Below, piece by piece: positions 8,529 through 16,465 of a stretch of DNA of 23,607 bases; the stretch's first letter is position 1, and the number at the start of each line of letters is the position of its first letter. The position numbers were made by a program, and so were the translations under genes. The notes beneath the pieces were generated by a model. That model was not told the DNA's origin, made no database searches, and saw only the letters and a program-made list of their open reading frames with translations. The DNA comes from a virus, in IMG/VR virus record IMGVR_UViG_3300031957_001947, positions 1 to 23,607 of that record; one strand, written 5' to 3'.

Positions 8529-11500
8529 ATGGCTGAACCCAGAGACATAACCACTCCGGTTCGTGTCGCCGAACCACGGCAGACAAGACCGGGGTTGCCC
8601 TTTGAGCAAGCAAAAGAAGAGTTAGTCCAAGAGTCGCTGCTTCGCAAAGAAGAAGTAGAAGGGCTTGACCCACGCAGAGCAGAGGACATTCCTCGCATAG
8701 AAGAACTAACCGAAGAAGCCATAGCCATAGCAGATGCGCCAAGAGAGATCACAGGCGAAGCGAAGGTTGCTCCGGGTGCTTTTGAGCCTGCCGCTGACTT
8801 TATTGGTGGTGCTCTTGGTGCTATTGATGTCTTCAACCTTGGACTTTCCAAGGTGGGTGATGCGCTAAAAACAAAAGAACTTATTTCCAAAGAAGAAAAA
8901 GCAAAGTTAGAAAACAAGTTCCAAAACGAGTTTATTCCAAAAGCCTATGACGACTTTATGCAGAACCACCCAAACTCTAATGTAGGGTTTGAAGACTTCA
9001 AAGCCCAAATGATTGAAGCAGGTGGCACAACAGGTCGCGCTCTTTATGATGTCAATGAAGGCTACTTCCAGTCCTTTGCCCCGATCCTTGAAGAATACAT
9101 TTTAGGTTTTTCACCAGAGGAAGACAGCCCCTTTGCTGGCACAGTAAGGGAACGCACTTATGCGAATGTCCTACGCGACCTGCTTCTTATTGAGGCTGGT
9201 GTTACAGCAGCAGGCGAAGAGATCCTTGCTGACGGTCTTATCCAAAACTTTTACAAGCCTGTCTTCGGTGCTTTCGGTGCGGAGTTCAGCGATGTTGAAG
9301 GACTAAAATACAACCAAACCTTTGGCGAGCGTTGGGCTGAAAACTTAAAAGAAGCAAGAGGCATTGAAGAACTCGCAGAGGAATACACAGAAACAGTTGC
9401 CAAAGCCAGCATTCCAGCCATCGCTGCTGCGCAGTTTGCGGACAAAGAAGATGTTGATGCTGTTGCCGAAGGTCTTGGTGATGTCGCTTGGTTCGTTGGG
9501 CTTGGTGCGTCCTTTGTTCTACCACTTGACCTTTACCTCGGCGCCGCTGCCAAGGCTGCCTACAAGGGCGCAGGCAAAGCCGCAAAGGGTTTCGCAAAGG
9601 CAGGAACAGAAGCAGCCTCACAGGCAGGCAAGACAAACCTCCGTGTAACACTCGCCGAAGAACTAAACCTAAACCCAGCCGACGCAAGAATCCAACTTGT
9701 AGAATCTGTTGCTACTGACCCACAGGCAGCCGACCTTGGTCTTCGTGTTGTCGTTGGCGACATAGAAAACATAACAGAAGCACAGTTGGCAAAGGCAACC
9801 GAGGCTGGTGTTGATCTAACAAACGCTTCACAGAGGCAAGAGGTTTTAGCAGAAGCAGGAGAAAAACTACAAGCCTTATTCCCAGTCAAGTCAAAAGACC
9901 AGTTGGTAAAAGAAGCCAAGGCTGCCGGGCTGGAAGGCGACCTTGCGCTGACAAAGGCAGACGAACTCTTTGATCTACAAAGAGAAATAAATGAAGTTGC
10001 AAAGGCTTTCAAAAATAGTGCTATTGACGGCGACAGGGTTGTTGCTATTGACAGGGTAGGCGACGATCTCGCTTTGCCCACAGAAAGACTGAACACAGCA
10101 AAGACCCTTCTTGGTGAGGTTGTTGCTATTGAGTTGGCTGGTCGTGCAACAGCAAAGGCAATCGCAGAAGGAAAGAAAACTTTTAGTGGCAAAAACCTAT
10201 TCGGCATTCCCGGCAATCTAACCATGCTTACACCAAGGGTTATTGTCCCAGAGATCATAGCAACTAAAACACTAAACACTTTCCGCAACTCTGCCCTTGG
10301 CGAACTATTAGTAAAGGTTTCCCAAGACATTAGGAACACAGGCACGGCAAACCCCGGAGACCTTACCGAGGTTCTACAAGAACTAAACACTCGCCTTTCT
10401 ATGTCAGGCTACAAAGCAGTTGAGGATCTACCACTCGGGCAACTCGCAGAGGCAGATGTCTCTCTTGTTGAAAAAGCAAAGATCCTAAATGAAATAAAAG
10501 CATTTGGCATAGAAGCCACAGCACGCGAGGTGAGCCCGTTTAGGCTTCTTTCCATGGACGACATAGAAAGACTTTATGCGGGAGCCAAGAAGACCATTAG
10601 AGAGCCTGTCAGGGGCACTCCTATTATTGAGGTGCCCTCCCGCATAGCGGACAAGGTAAGAGCAGCGGCAACCGTAGAGGAACTAAAAGAACTTACAAAG
10701 CCAGCACAACTACGACGCTCTGGTTTTGCCAAGGGTCTTTCAGCCACAACAAACGCTTTATTCCCAGACCCAATCAAAGCAAACAAATACTTTTCTTGGA
10801 AAGGTTTGTCTGGTGGTGTTGTTTATGACGACGCACTCAACACGCTACGCAACTCTCTTGGAAACATAGGCGATCAACTTGACTTTCAGTTGCGCCAACT
10901 TAACAAGGGTCGCAGCAAGTTGGGTGCTTATGCCGAACTACACAAGCGCGTCTTTATGGATCGTGCTACGCGACTGGAAGGAGACCCAAGCGATCACTTT
11001 GCAAAGTTTATTTATTCCGGTTTTGGTGTTGTGGATAATGACGCTGAACTTCTTGTAGCAGCAGGAAAGAAAACCTCTGCCGGCGCAGATCAGGTAAGAC
11101 AACGCAAAGCAGTTGCCAAGGCATTAGCCAACCCCGAGACACCAGCCGAGAAAGCCATTGCTGCTTTCGCAAAGATCGTTGATGAAACTTTCCCCGAGTT
11201 TGACGAAGGCTACTTTGAGTTCCTTGTTGGAATAAATAAAGTTTTGAGAGGACTTGACCTGCCAGACGCAAGGTGGGTTGTTGGGGATGATGTTGCCTCG
11301 CACCTTTCTAACTTGCTTGTTTCACAAAAGCGCGTCCAAATAGTAGAAGACTTTACCGACAGTGTTACACGCAACGCCCCAGCCTCTTGGGCGCTACGAG
11401 GAAAAGACATAGTTGGCAAGTCGCAGGCACAGGAAATAGACGAAGTGCTTGAAGGAATCCCAGAGGTAGAAATCTTTTTTCCCAAGGGCTTCTATGGTGC

Positions 11501-13913
11501 TGGCTCTCCTGTTGATCGCCAAACCATTATTGACACCGTTATTAGAACAAAGAACATTATTGAAGACGAGAACACAGCCTACAACATAGATCAGGCAGTT
11601 GTCATCATAGTCAATGCGCTTTCCCAAGACAACGCAAAGTTAGTCAGGGCAGCAGTAGAAGACCTTATTGCTTACAGCCAAGGTTCTATTCCTCAAAAGT
11701 TAGAAACACTTATCCAAGACTTTCTACAAAACACACGAACAGATGCCGGTGAAACCTTTGAGGACTTTATTAGGACTATGGTTGCACCCGGAATGGAAGA
11801 CCCACGCCTACTAATGGAAGCAACCGTAGAGGCAGCAAAGCGTTATTTGCAGAACACCCCCGGTGCTGGCAGGATCTTTGAACAAAGTTATTTGACTGAC
11901 ATAGGCAAACACTATGTAAGCAAAGAAGATCTTATTCGTTCTTTGGAGATCATAAAGCGCGACCTTGACGACGCAATCAACAAAGGGGCACCAACGCCAA
12001 GAGAGAGCGAGCCTGTTTCTTTCTACCAAGCGTTAGAAGATCTGCCGCTCTATGTCTTTGATTCAAAGGCTTCCATAAGGCAGGATGTTGCTGGGCTACT
12101 CAACGACAAGTCCTTAAATGTAAAGTTTGACTTTATCAATAAGGCTTGGCTAAACAGCAGCGACAACGAAAGGTTTGCCAACGAGATCATTGACGGCTTG
12201 GAAAATGTTGAGGACGGTGTTGAAGGTTTGATGAAACTTATTGACGAACTGGAAAAGGTTGTCCCCAAACTCCCAGACACACCAGCAGTCCAGCGCGTTG
12301 TGAATAGGCTTGCTGGCTTGGTAGGTCAGGGACGCCATGTTATTTCAAACATTCCCAGACACGCAAAGCAGGGTCTTCTCGGTGGCTTTATTGTCCCCAA
12401 CCCCATCTACCACACAGTCAATAACCTTTCCGCACCAGCACTAATGCACGACACCATTGGTGTTGTAGAAGCAATAAACGGCGTTGCTGATGTCGCGCTT
12501 GCTTTGCCCCGTGTGCTTGCTTCTTCGGTTGGCATAAGGACAGATGCGGTTGATGTCGTCAAAGCCCTCTACGGCTACAACAGGCGCGGCAACGAGGTCA
12601 TTGTTGGAGGCAGACCAGACGGCGTGTCCTACACCATTGACGATGTGGTAGAACTTATTACTAAAAACGGAATCAACCAAACGCAGGTGTCTATTGAGGT
12701 TCAGCGACAGGCAGTAGAAACTCTTGTTAGTTGGACTGGAAAGAACTTCCAAAACACAACCCCCAGTTTTAGAAACAAGGTTAGAGAGTTTATTAGCAAC
12801 TTTGTGAGTTCTGACAAGCCAAACATCTACAATGAGTTTTCCAGCGCCAACGATCTTTATTACAGAACCGGTGTGCTGCTTCGTGCTCTACGCAGAGGGC
12901 AAACAGAAGCAGAGGCAGTTGATCTCGCACGCACCTCGCTCTATGACTACGGCAAACTTACACAGTTAGAGAAGGACTTTGTTACAAAGGGTTTTTGGAT
13001 TTATTCTTTCTGGCGTCAGTCTATTCGCCAAACAGTTGTTTCTGCCATCAACAACCCACGACGCCTTGCCAACAACTACAAGTTAGGCAAGGGTGGCTAT
13101 GACCCAGACGCACAAGACAACGAACTACAAGAACCGTTTATGTCGCAATACCAAGACAAAAGAATCTTTGTTGGAACCCTGACTGACCCAGAGAGCCAAC
13201 AGAAGTGGAACTATTATTTTGGTGATCTACCTATGTTGGGTGGAATAGACACGGTTGTCAATAGCGTTGCCAACTTTGGTGCTCTTGCGAAGGTGGTTCG
13301 CTCTATGGATCTAACAAACATGAGATCTCTTCTAACCAGCGTAAGCGAAGGTGGCGAAGTTGCGGGTCAAATGTTTAGAGACTTTATTCAAAAGGCACCT
13401 CCTTATTGGCGCATCGCTGCTGAACTTGCGACAGAAAAAGAACTTACTTTTGGCGAGTTCAGCAAAGAAGGCACCTATGTCAATCCAGCCTATTTGATGT
13501 TTGCCGAGGCAACTGGCACTTGGGACAAGGCGGTTTGGATGTTTGACCTACAACCTGTTTTCCCACCACGAGAGGGCAAGCCTACTTTCCACGGAAGCGA
13601 GTGGCGCATCAACCCAGACAACAACCAAGCAAGAAAGAACTTTCTACACGCCCGAAACTTCTTCCTGCTTTCAGGTTTAGACAGAAACGCACGAGAGATC
13701 GGCAGCATTATTTCGCCCGCCATTATTGAGGAAGCAGGACGCTTTGAGCCGGGTGAGAAAGAGCAGTCTGTCTTGCCTGCTGAAACAGTCGGCATTCCCG
13801 GTGCCTTCTCTGCTTTTGCGGAAGGCATAGGCATCTACAAGGTTGAGGAAGCACCGACGGAACTTGTTGTTCAGCCTCGCATAGAGCGAGCAATCAAAGA
13901 GGAACTTGAATAA
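8529..13913 (+). CDS. Giant internal virion (ejection) protein, gp16-like, 1794 residues
   Basis: This is the largest gene in the window, well above T7 gp16 (1318 residues). It is mostly helical and charged. A hydrophobic Ala/Gly-rich stretch lies at about 318-360 (WFVGLGASFVLPLDLYLGAA followed by an AAK-rich helix) and could insert in a membrane. Near residues 1470-1500 the sequence SLYDYGKLTQLEKDFVTKGF, then WIYSFWRQS, matches a pattern recurrent in large phage ejection and polyvalent proteins: a tyrosine, LT..E, then an aromatic-rich WxR segment. No lytic transglycosylase motif (Glu-Ser...GLMQ type) was found at the N-terminus, where T7 gp16 has one. It is inferred to enter the cell with the DNA. 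AAGGAAATAATAA precedes the ATG, and its stop is fused to the next start. Confidence 0.7.
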   Translation: MAEPRDITTPVRVAEPRQTRPGLPFEQAKEELVQESLLRKEEVEGLDPRRAEDIPRIEELTEEAIAIADAPREITGEAKVAPGAFEPAADFIGGALGAIDVFNLGLSKVGDALKTKELISKEEKAKLENKFQNEFIPKAYDDFMQNHPNSNVGFEDFKAQMIEAGGTTGRALYDVNEGYFQSFAPILEEYILGFSPEEDSPFAGTVRERTYANVLRDLLLIEAGVTAAGEEILADGLIQNFYKPVFGAFGAEFSDVEGLKYNQTFGERWAENLKEARGIEELAEEYTETVAKASIPAIAAAQFADKEDVDAVAEGLGDVAWFVGLGASFVLPLDLYLGAAAKAAYKGAGKAAKGFAKAGTEAASQAGKTNLRVTLAEELNLNPADARIQLVESVATDPQAADLGLRVVVGDIENITEAQLAKATEAGVDLTNASQRQEVLAEAGEKLQALFPVKSKDQLVKEAKAAGLEGDLALTKADELFDLQREINEVAKAFKNSAIDGDRVVAIDRVGDDLALPTERLNTAKTLLGEVVAIELAGRATAKAIAEGKKTFSGKNLFGIPGNLTMLTPRVIVPEIIATKTLNTFRNSALGELLVKVSQDIRNTGTANPGDLTEVLQELNTRLSMSGYKAVEDLPLGQLAEADVSLVEKAKILNEIKAFGIEATAREVSPFRLLSMDDIERLYAGAKKTIREPVRGTPIIEVPSRIADKVRAAATVEELKELTKPAQLRRSGFAKGLSATTNALFPDPIKANKYFSWKGLSGGVVYDDALNTLRNSLGNIGDQLDFQLRQLNKGRSKLGAYAELHKRVFMDRATRLEGDPSDHFAKFIYSGFGVVDNDAELLVAAGKKTSAGADQVRQRKAVAKALANPETPAEKAIAAFAKIVDETFPEFDEGYFEFLVGINKVLRGLDLPDARWVVGDDVASHLSNLLVSQKRVQIVEDFTDSVTRNAPASWALRGKDIVGKSQAQEIDEVLEGIPEVEIFFPKGFYGAGSPVDRQTIIDTVIRTKNIIEDENTAYNIDQAVVIIVNALSQDNAKLVRAAVEDLIAYSQGSIPQKLETLIQDFLQNTRTDAGETFEDFIRTMVAPGMEDPRLLMEATVEAAKRYLQNTPGAGRIFEQSYLTDIGKHYVSKEDLIRSLEIIKRDLDDAINKGAPTPRESEPVSFYQALEDLPLYVFDSKASIRQDVAGLLNDKSLNVKFDFINKAWLNSSDNERFANEIIDGLENVEDGVEGLMKLIDELEKVVPKLPDTPAVQRVVNRLAGLVGQGRHVISNIPRHAKQGLLGGFIVPNPIYHTVNNLSAPALMHDTIGVVEAINGVADVALALPRVLASSVGIRTDAVDVVKALYGYNRRGNEVIVGGRPDGVSYTIDDVVELITKNGINQTQVSIEVQRQAVETLVSWTGKNFQNTTPSFRNKVREFISNFVSSDKPNIYNEFSSANDLYYRTGVLLRALRRGQTEAEAVDLARTSLYDYGKLTQLEKDFVTKGFWIYSFWRQSIRQTVVSAINNPRRLANNYKLGKGGYDPDAQDNELQEPFMSQYQDKRIFVGTLTDPESQQKWNYYFGDLPMLGGIDTVVNSVANFGALAKVVRSMDLTNMRSLLTSVSEGGEVAGQMFRDFIQKAPPYWRIAAELATEKELTFGEFSKEGTYVNPAYLMFAEATGTWDKAVWMFDLQPVFPPREGKPTFHGSEWRINPDNNQARKNFLHARNFFLLSGLDRNAREIGSIISPAIIEEAGRFEPGEKEQSVLPAETVGIPGAFSAFAEGIGIYKVEEAPTELVVQPRIERAIKEELE

Positions 13914-14173
13914 TGCAACTTACTTTTGGCGCAATAAACCTGAAAGACATTTCTATTCTTGTTGGAATGCTTATGGCTTCCACAGGTTTCTACTTCTCTA
14001 CCACCTACCGTTTAGCGGACTTGGAAGAAGCAGAGCATAATGTAGAGGTTGAACTTGCGGAGACGCAGGACGAGGTAAGCGAAATGAACTACCGTCTAAT
14101 AAGGATTGAGGAAAATGTAGCCTCTATGAAAGAGATGCTTTACAGAATAGAGAATAGCCTTATTAGCGAATAG
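13913..14173 (+). CDS. Small membrane-anchored coiled-coil protein (holin- or spanin-like candidate)
   Basis: This 86-residue protein has one clear membrane segment at about 13-30 (ISILVGMLMASTGFYFS), then an acidic coiled coil at about 34-84 with regular hydrophobic spacing (NYRLIRIEENVASMKEMLYRIE). The RLIRIEENV stretch recalls the helix of XhlA-type hemolysin/holin accessory proteins, although there the membrane segment is C-terminal. The ATG is fused to the stop of the giant ejection protein. Possible roles are a lysis accessory (holin or inner-membrane spanin) or a small virion or membrane factor. The topology is directly visible; the function is not. Confidence 0.6.
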   Translation: MQLTFGAINLKDISILVGMLMASTGFYFSTTYRLADLEEAEHNVEVELAETQDEVSEMNYRLIRIEENVASMKEMLYRIENSLISE

Positions 14174-14205
14174 ACAAAACTTTTATTTATTAGGAGACTT
14201 TCATA
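14168..14205 (+). promoter_or_regulatory. Leader element, copy 2 (candidate phage promoter plus ribosome-binding site)
   Basis: GAATAGACAAAAC at 14168-14180 is identical to copy 1 at 5519-5531. It is followed by TTTTATTTATTA and GGAGAC at 14193-14198, seven bases before the ATG at 14206. As in copy 1, the TAG inside the element is the stop codon of the upstream gene. TATTAGGAGA loosely recalls the initiation region of T7-type promoters (TATAGGGAGA), but this is resemblance only. Confidence 0.45.
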
Positions 14206-14640
14206 ATGGCACAGACCACATCACAGAAACTTTTGAGAAGCGTTTCGTTTGATGTTTCTTCATCAACGGGCGTTCAAAGTGCTTTCCAAGTAGGCAAGGC
14301 GGGTTCCGTTGCGATCCCCCTTTATGGCTCAAAGGCGACCACGAAGATCATTCCGCTTTATGCGATTGCTCGTGTGTCCTCTATTGCTTCTTCGGCAAGC
14401 AAACTAACTATGGCTATTAGCAGCGATGCGAGCGGCGATGTTCTTATTTACCCAGACACACAGGACACTATTGCTCTTGGTAAGACCACAACTACAAAGG
14501 GTCTTGCTTCTTATGCTTTTGATCTTCCTTTCATTGACACAAGCGGAAGCGAAGTAACCTTTTATGTTTTTTGGAAAACAGACACAGGAACCCTAACAGT
14601 TGATTCCTTTGAACTCTTCTACTCGCAGGAGCAGGACTAA
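14206..14640 (+). CDS. Unknown beta-rich virion-like protein
   Basis: This 144-residue protein has no membrane segment and a strongly alternating Ser/Thr/Ala/Val/Tyr composition, as in a small beta-sandwich. It shows features such as LYGSKATTKIIPLYAIARVS at about 38-57 and a C-terminal strand run (VTFYVFWKTDTGTLTVDSFE). Cysteines are absent. It is preceded by the second leader element, suggesting strong or separately controlled expression as for an abundant virion component. Its stop is fused to the start of another beta-rich protein and the two may be partners. Candidates are a head decoration protein or a fibre-associated protein. No family was recognised. Confidence 0.6.
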   Translation: MAQTTSQKLLRSVSFDVSSSTGVQSAFQVGKAGSVAIPLYGSKATTKIIPLYAIARVSSIASSASKLTMAISSDASGDVLIYPDTQDTIALGKTTTTKGLASYAFDLPFIDTSGSEVTFYVFWKTDTGTLTVDSFELFYSQEQD

Positions 14641-15374
14641 TGCCAGCAACAAAAATCAGTTGCGGTAGGGTAATAGGTAGTGGTGTTTCGGCTGACAGTC
14701 CAGCAGGAGACGGCTCGCAGGACACCTCCGCTTGGGCTATTCTAACAACAAGCGACATCGCCAGCACCTCTGACCCTAACAACTTGGAAACAAGCAAATC
14801 TATGTCAGGCAACGAGTTTCAGTTTAGAGGCACAGCGCCAGTAGGTTCCAACCTTGACAACCCAAATGACGGCTGCCTCTACCGCTTTGCTCTCAAAGAC
14901 CCAGCAACAGGAGCAACCCTTTCTGCTGGCTCTGGCGATGTCGTAGGTGTTGAGTTCTACTTCCAGTTTGGAACAAATGTTCCTAACGCTCAAAATGAAA
15001 TGTTTTTTACCGGCGTTTATGACGGAGGCACGCAGGGTTCCTTTGCTGGCTTCAAGCGGGATTCTTCGCAAACCCGTTTGTCTTATGGCTCCTACACCAG
15101 CACATCCAAGCAAGCCTTCACACACAGTAGCAACTACGCTTACAGGACAAGCGTTCTTTTAGCAGACGACAGCGCTGATGCTTCTGCGGTTGCTGGCTTG
15201 CCTGCTATTGTTGTCTTTGACGACCCCGGCTCACCTGCTCGTGTTGGTAGTGCTGTGTCCGGTTCGCAGACAACCACTATTGCGGCAGGAGGAAACCTCG
15301 CTCTCGTCTTTGCTGGCGATGTTGATGTAACTGTTTATTACCGTTTGGTCTTCCCACCAAGCAGCCCATTCTAA
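14640..15374 (+). CDS. Unknown beta-rich virion-like protein
   Basis: This 244-residue protein is dominated by Ser, Gly, Thr, Ala and Asp, with predicted strands throughout and no long helix. Its start is coupled to the preceding gene (TAATG). The segment VVGVEFYFQFGTN at about 100-112 and the closing strands (LALVFAGDVDVTVYYRLVFP at about 220-239) look like a jelly-roll or immunoglobulin-like edge. There is no signal peptide or catalytic motif. It is probably a structural or decoration protein made together with its upstream neighbour, and the product cannot be named. Confidence 0.55.
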   Translation: MPATKISCGRVIGSGVSADSPAGDGSQDTSAWAILTTSDIASTSDPNNLETSKSMSGNEFQFRGTAPVGSNLDNPNDGCLYRFALKDPATGATLSAGSGDVVGVEFYFQFGTNVPNAQNEMFFTGVYDGGTQGSFAGFKRDSSQTRLSYGSYTSTSKQAFTHSSNYAYRTSVLLADDSADASAVAGLPAIVVFDDPGSPARVGSAVSGSQTTTIAAGGNLALVFAGDVDVTVYYRLVFPPSSPF

Positions 15375-15388
15375 AAGGAAAATAACTA

Positions 15389-15679
15389 ATGCCCGACGAA
15401 AACAAAGAAGACATGGTTTCCATTCCAAAGTCTTTATTTACTGCGCTTATGGAAGCGCTTGTTGGTAGTGAAACTGTCCCAGCACAAATGGAAGAAAGCG
15501 CCGAAGCACAGAAGGCTTATGACGCCCTAATGGGTGAAAGAGCGGCAGCCAGAGAGGCTGACCTTGATGTGAGGTCTGGTGCAGCGGCTTTGGAATACGG
15601 TGATGTGGAAACTACTATTGACGATCTCCTTGGTGTGGAACAGACCCGAGCGCTAATGGAAGAGCAGGAGGAAAAATGA
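15389..15679 (+). CDS. Small acidic protein of unknown function upstream of the holin-like gene
   Basis: This 96-residue acidic helical protein is rich in Glu, Ala and Asp, with no cysteine and no membrane segment. Helices are likely at about 14-25 (KSLFTALMEALV) and 35-60, and it ends EEQEEK. An AAAAGGAAAATAACTA leader precedes the ATG. The last codons overlap the ATG of the holin-like gene (ATGA), implying translational coupling. It was not recognised as any family. Possible roles are a regulator of the coupled membrane peptide or a minor virion protein; neither is supported beyond context. Confidence 0.55.
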   Translation: MPDENKEDMVSIPKSLFTALMEALVGSETVPAQMEESAEAQKAYDALMGERAAAREADLDVRSGAAALEYGDVETTIDDLLGVEQTRALMEEQEEK

Positions 15680-15861
15680 GAAATGCTATTGACAAAGGAC
15701 TTTCTAAAATCGTCTCGCGCAAGTTGCTCGTTTGGATTACTGCTACTGCTTTGGCAGCAACCGGCTTCCTCACCAGCGGAGACTGGGTTATTCTTTCAGC
15801 CATTTACATTGGCTCCCAAGGAGTTATTGATTCCATCGTTAGGCTCAAAGGAGGAAAGTGA
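15676..15861 (+). CDS. Holin-like two-helix membrane peptide
   Basis: This 61-residue protein has a basic N-terminus (KGLSKIVSRK), a hydrophobic helix at about 17-32 (LLVWITATALAATGFL), a short polar turn (TSGD), a second hydrophobic helix at about 37-55 (WVILSAIYIGSQGVIDSIV), and a basic tail (RLKGGK). This is the size and hairpin topology of small phage holins, which permeabilise the inner membrane at lysis. It lies between virion genes and the terminase region, as the T7 holin (gene 17.5) does. It overlaps the upstream gene by ATGA and the downstream gene by TGATG. No endolysin is adjacent, so holin remains an inference from topology and position. Confidence 0.55.
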   Translation: MRNAIDKGLSKIVSRKLLVWITATALAATGFLTSGDWVILSAIYIGSQGVIDSIVRLKGGK

Positions 15862-16001
15862 TGTCCCTTTACAGAAACATAAACAAGCGGAAGAAAGCAG
15901 GAACAAGCAGATCCAAGTCCCGTTCTACCATAGACCCGAAGACCTACGACAAGATGAAAAAGAAGAAAGGTGGCTTCGCACCTAAACGGAAAAAGAAATA
16001 A
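15861..16001 (+). CDS. Highly basic mini-protein 1 (46 residues)
   Basis: The frame from the ATG at 15861 to the TAA at 15999-16001 encodes 46 residues, of which about 20 are Lys or Arg. It has a Ser/Arg patch (GTSRSKSRS, 14-22), DPKTYDKMKKKKGG at 25-38, and the ending PKRKKK. GGAGGAAAG just upstream is a good ribosome-binding site. Its start overlaps the holin-like stop (TGATG) and its stop overlaps the next start (TAATG), strong evidence that it is translated. It probably binds DNA or RNA, like the other two basic proteins in this cluster; it could be packaged with the genome. No family was recognised. Confidence 0.65.
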   Translation: MSLYRNINKRKKAGTSRSKSRSTIDPKTYDKMKKKKGGFAPKRKKK

Positions 16002-16153
16002 TGCCTATTCGCAAAACAAAGAAAGGCTACAAAATAGACAAGACCAAAGGTTATTCCAAAACAAAGAAGGAGGCAACCAAAAGGCTTCGCGCCATCAAGG
16101 CTTCCCAATCAAAGAAGAAAGGAGGAGGCTATGGCAAAGCCAAGAAAAGGTAA
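16001..16153 (+). CDS. Highly basic mini-protein 2 (50 residues)
   Basis: The frame from 16001 to the TAA at 16151-16153 encodes 50 residues with about 21 Lys/Arg. It opens MPIRKTKKGYKI, continues YSKTKKEATKRLRAIKASQS (18-37), a segment that reads as an amphipathic helix, and closes KKKGGGYGKAKKR. It overlaps its neighbours at both ends: one base upstream (TAATG) and 23 bases downstream, where the next start (16131) lies within its last eight codons behind AAGAAAGGAGGAGG. A nucleic-acid-binding role is likely from charge; the specific function is unknown. Confidence 0.65.
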   Translation: MPIRKTKKGYKIDKTKGYSKTKKEATKRLRAIKASQSKKKGGGYGKAKKR

Positions 16154-16400
16154 AGCAAAAGTCAAGGTCGTCAAAAACAAAAAGACCGGTAGAACTAAAA
16201 AGGTTTCCTACGGTCAGGCTGGCAAAGCAAAGGGCGGTGGTCGTCGTGTGAAGCCGGGAACAAAGAAGGGCGATTCTTATTGTGCTCGTTCTTATGGAAT
16301 AAAGAAGCGCTTGTCAAAGAAAAAGCAGAACGACCCGAACACGCCCAACAACCTTTCTCGTAAGCGTTGGAGATGTAAAGGCAAAAAGTCTATGAAATAA
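16131..16400 (+). CDS. Highly basic small protein with a conserved Cys-containing C-terminal motif (DUF6321-like)
   Basis: This 89-residue protein is mostly Lys, Arg and Gly up to residue 45. It then carries a structured-looking motif: GDSYCARSYGIKKR at 47-60 and NDPNTPNNLSRKRWRCKGKK at 67-86, with Cys51 and Cys82. I recall a small domain of this type (DUF6321) from marine phage proteins; I am moderately sure of that name. The two cysteines could bind metal or pair. GGAGGAGG seven to eight bases upstream fixes the start at 16131, inside the previous gene. With its two basic neighbours it forms a coupled set that may bind or condense nucleic acid, or line the capsid interior. Confidence 0.7.
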   Translation: MAKPRKGKAKVKVVKNKKTGRTKKVSYGQAGKAKGGGRRVKPGTKKGDSYCARSYGIKKRLSKKKQNDPNTPNNLSRKRWRCKGKKSMK

Positions 16401-16465
16401 AGTCTTTACAAACTTTCTATGACTATTTACTCCATAGCAAGTAGAATGCTATTAGGAGGTTTGTT
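16401..16465 (+). promoter_or_regulatory. Intergenic regulatory region before the sigma-like gene
   Basis: This 65-base gap is one of the few real spacers in the late unit. It holds TTTACAAAC at 16405-16413, similar to the core of the leader elements; a perfect inverted repeat ATAGCA/TGCTAT at 16434-16439 and 16447-16452 with a 7-base loop; and AGGAGG at 16454-16459, a strong ribosome-binding site for the ATG at 16466. A weak sigma-70-type promoter (ATGACT at 16419-16424, 17-base gap, TAGAAT at 16442-16447) would start transcription almost at the ribosome-binding site. The inverted repeat could be an operator or a translation-controlling hairpin. All of these are tentative. Confidence 0.35.

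Noticed and set aside
9560-10390. A 276-codon open frame on the minus strand.
   Set aside because: It lies entirely inside the 1794-residue gene, is Ser/Ala-rich in the way of antisense frames in this genome, and has no spacing or ribosome-binding support.
14206-15374. The two beta-rich proteins as major capsid protein candidates.
   Set aside because: At 144 and 244 residues they are short for an HK97-fold podovirus coat protein (usually over 300), and neither has the helical spine or extended-loop character expected.
16419-16447. Sigma-70-type promoter ATGACT, 17 bases, TAGAAT before the sigma-like gene.
   Set aside because: Both boxes are imperfect and the start point would fall at the ribosome-binding site, leaving almost no leader. 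It is mentioned only as a weak possibility in the regulatory-region entry.
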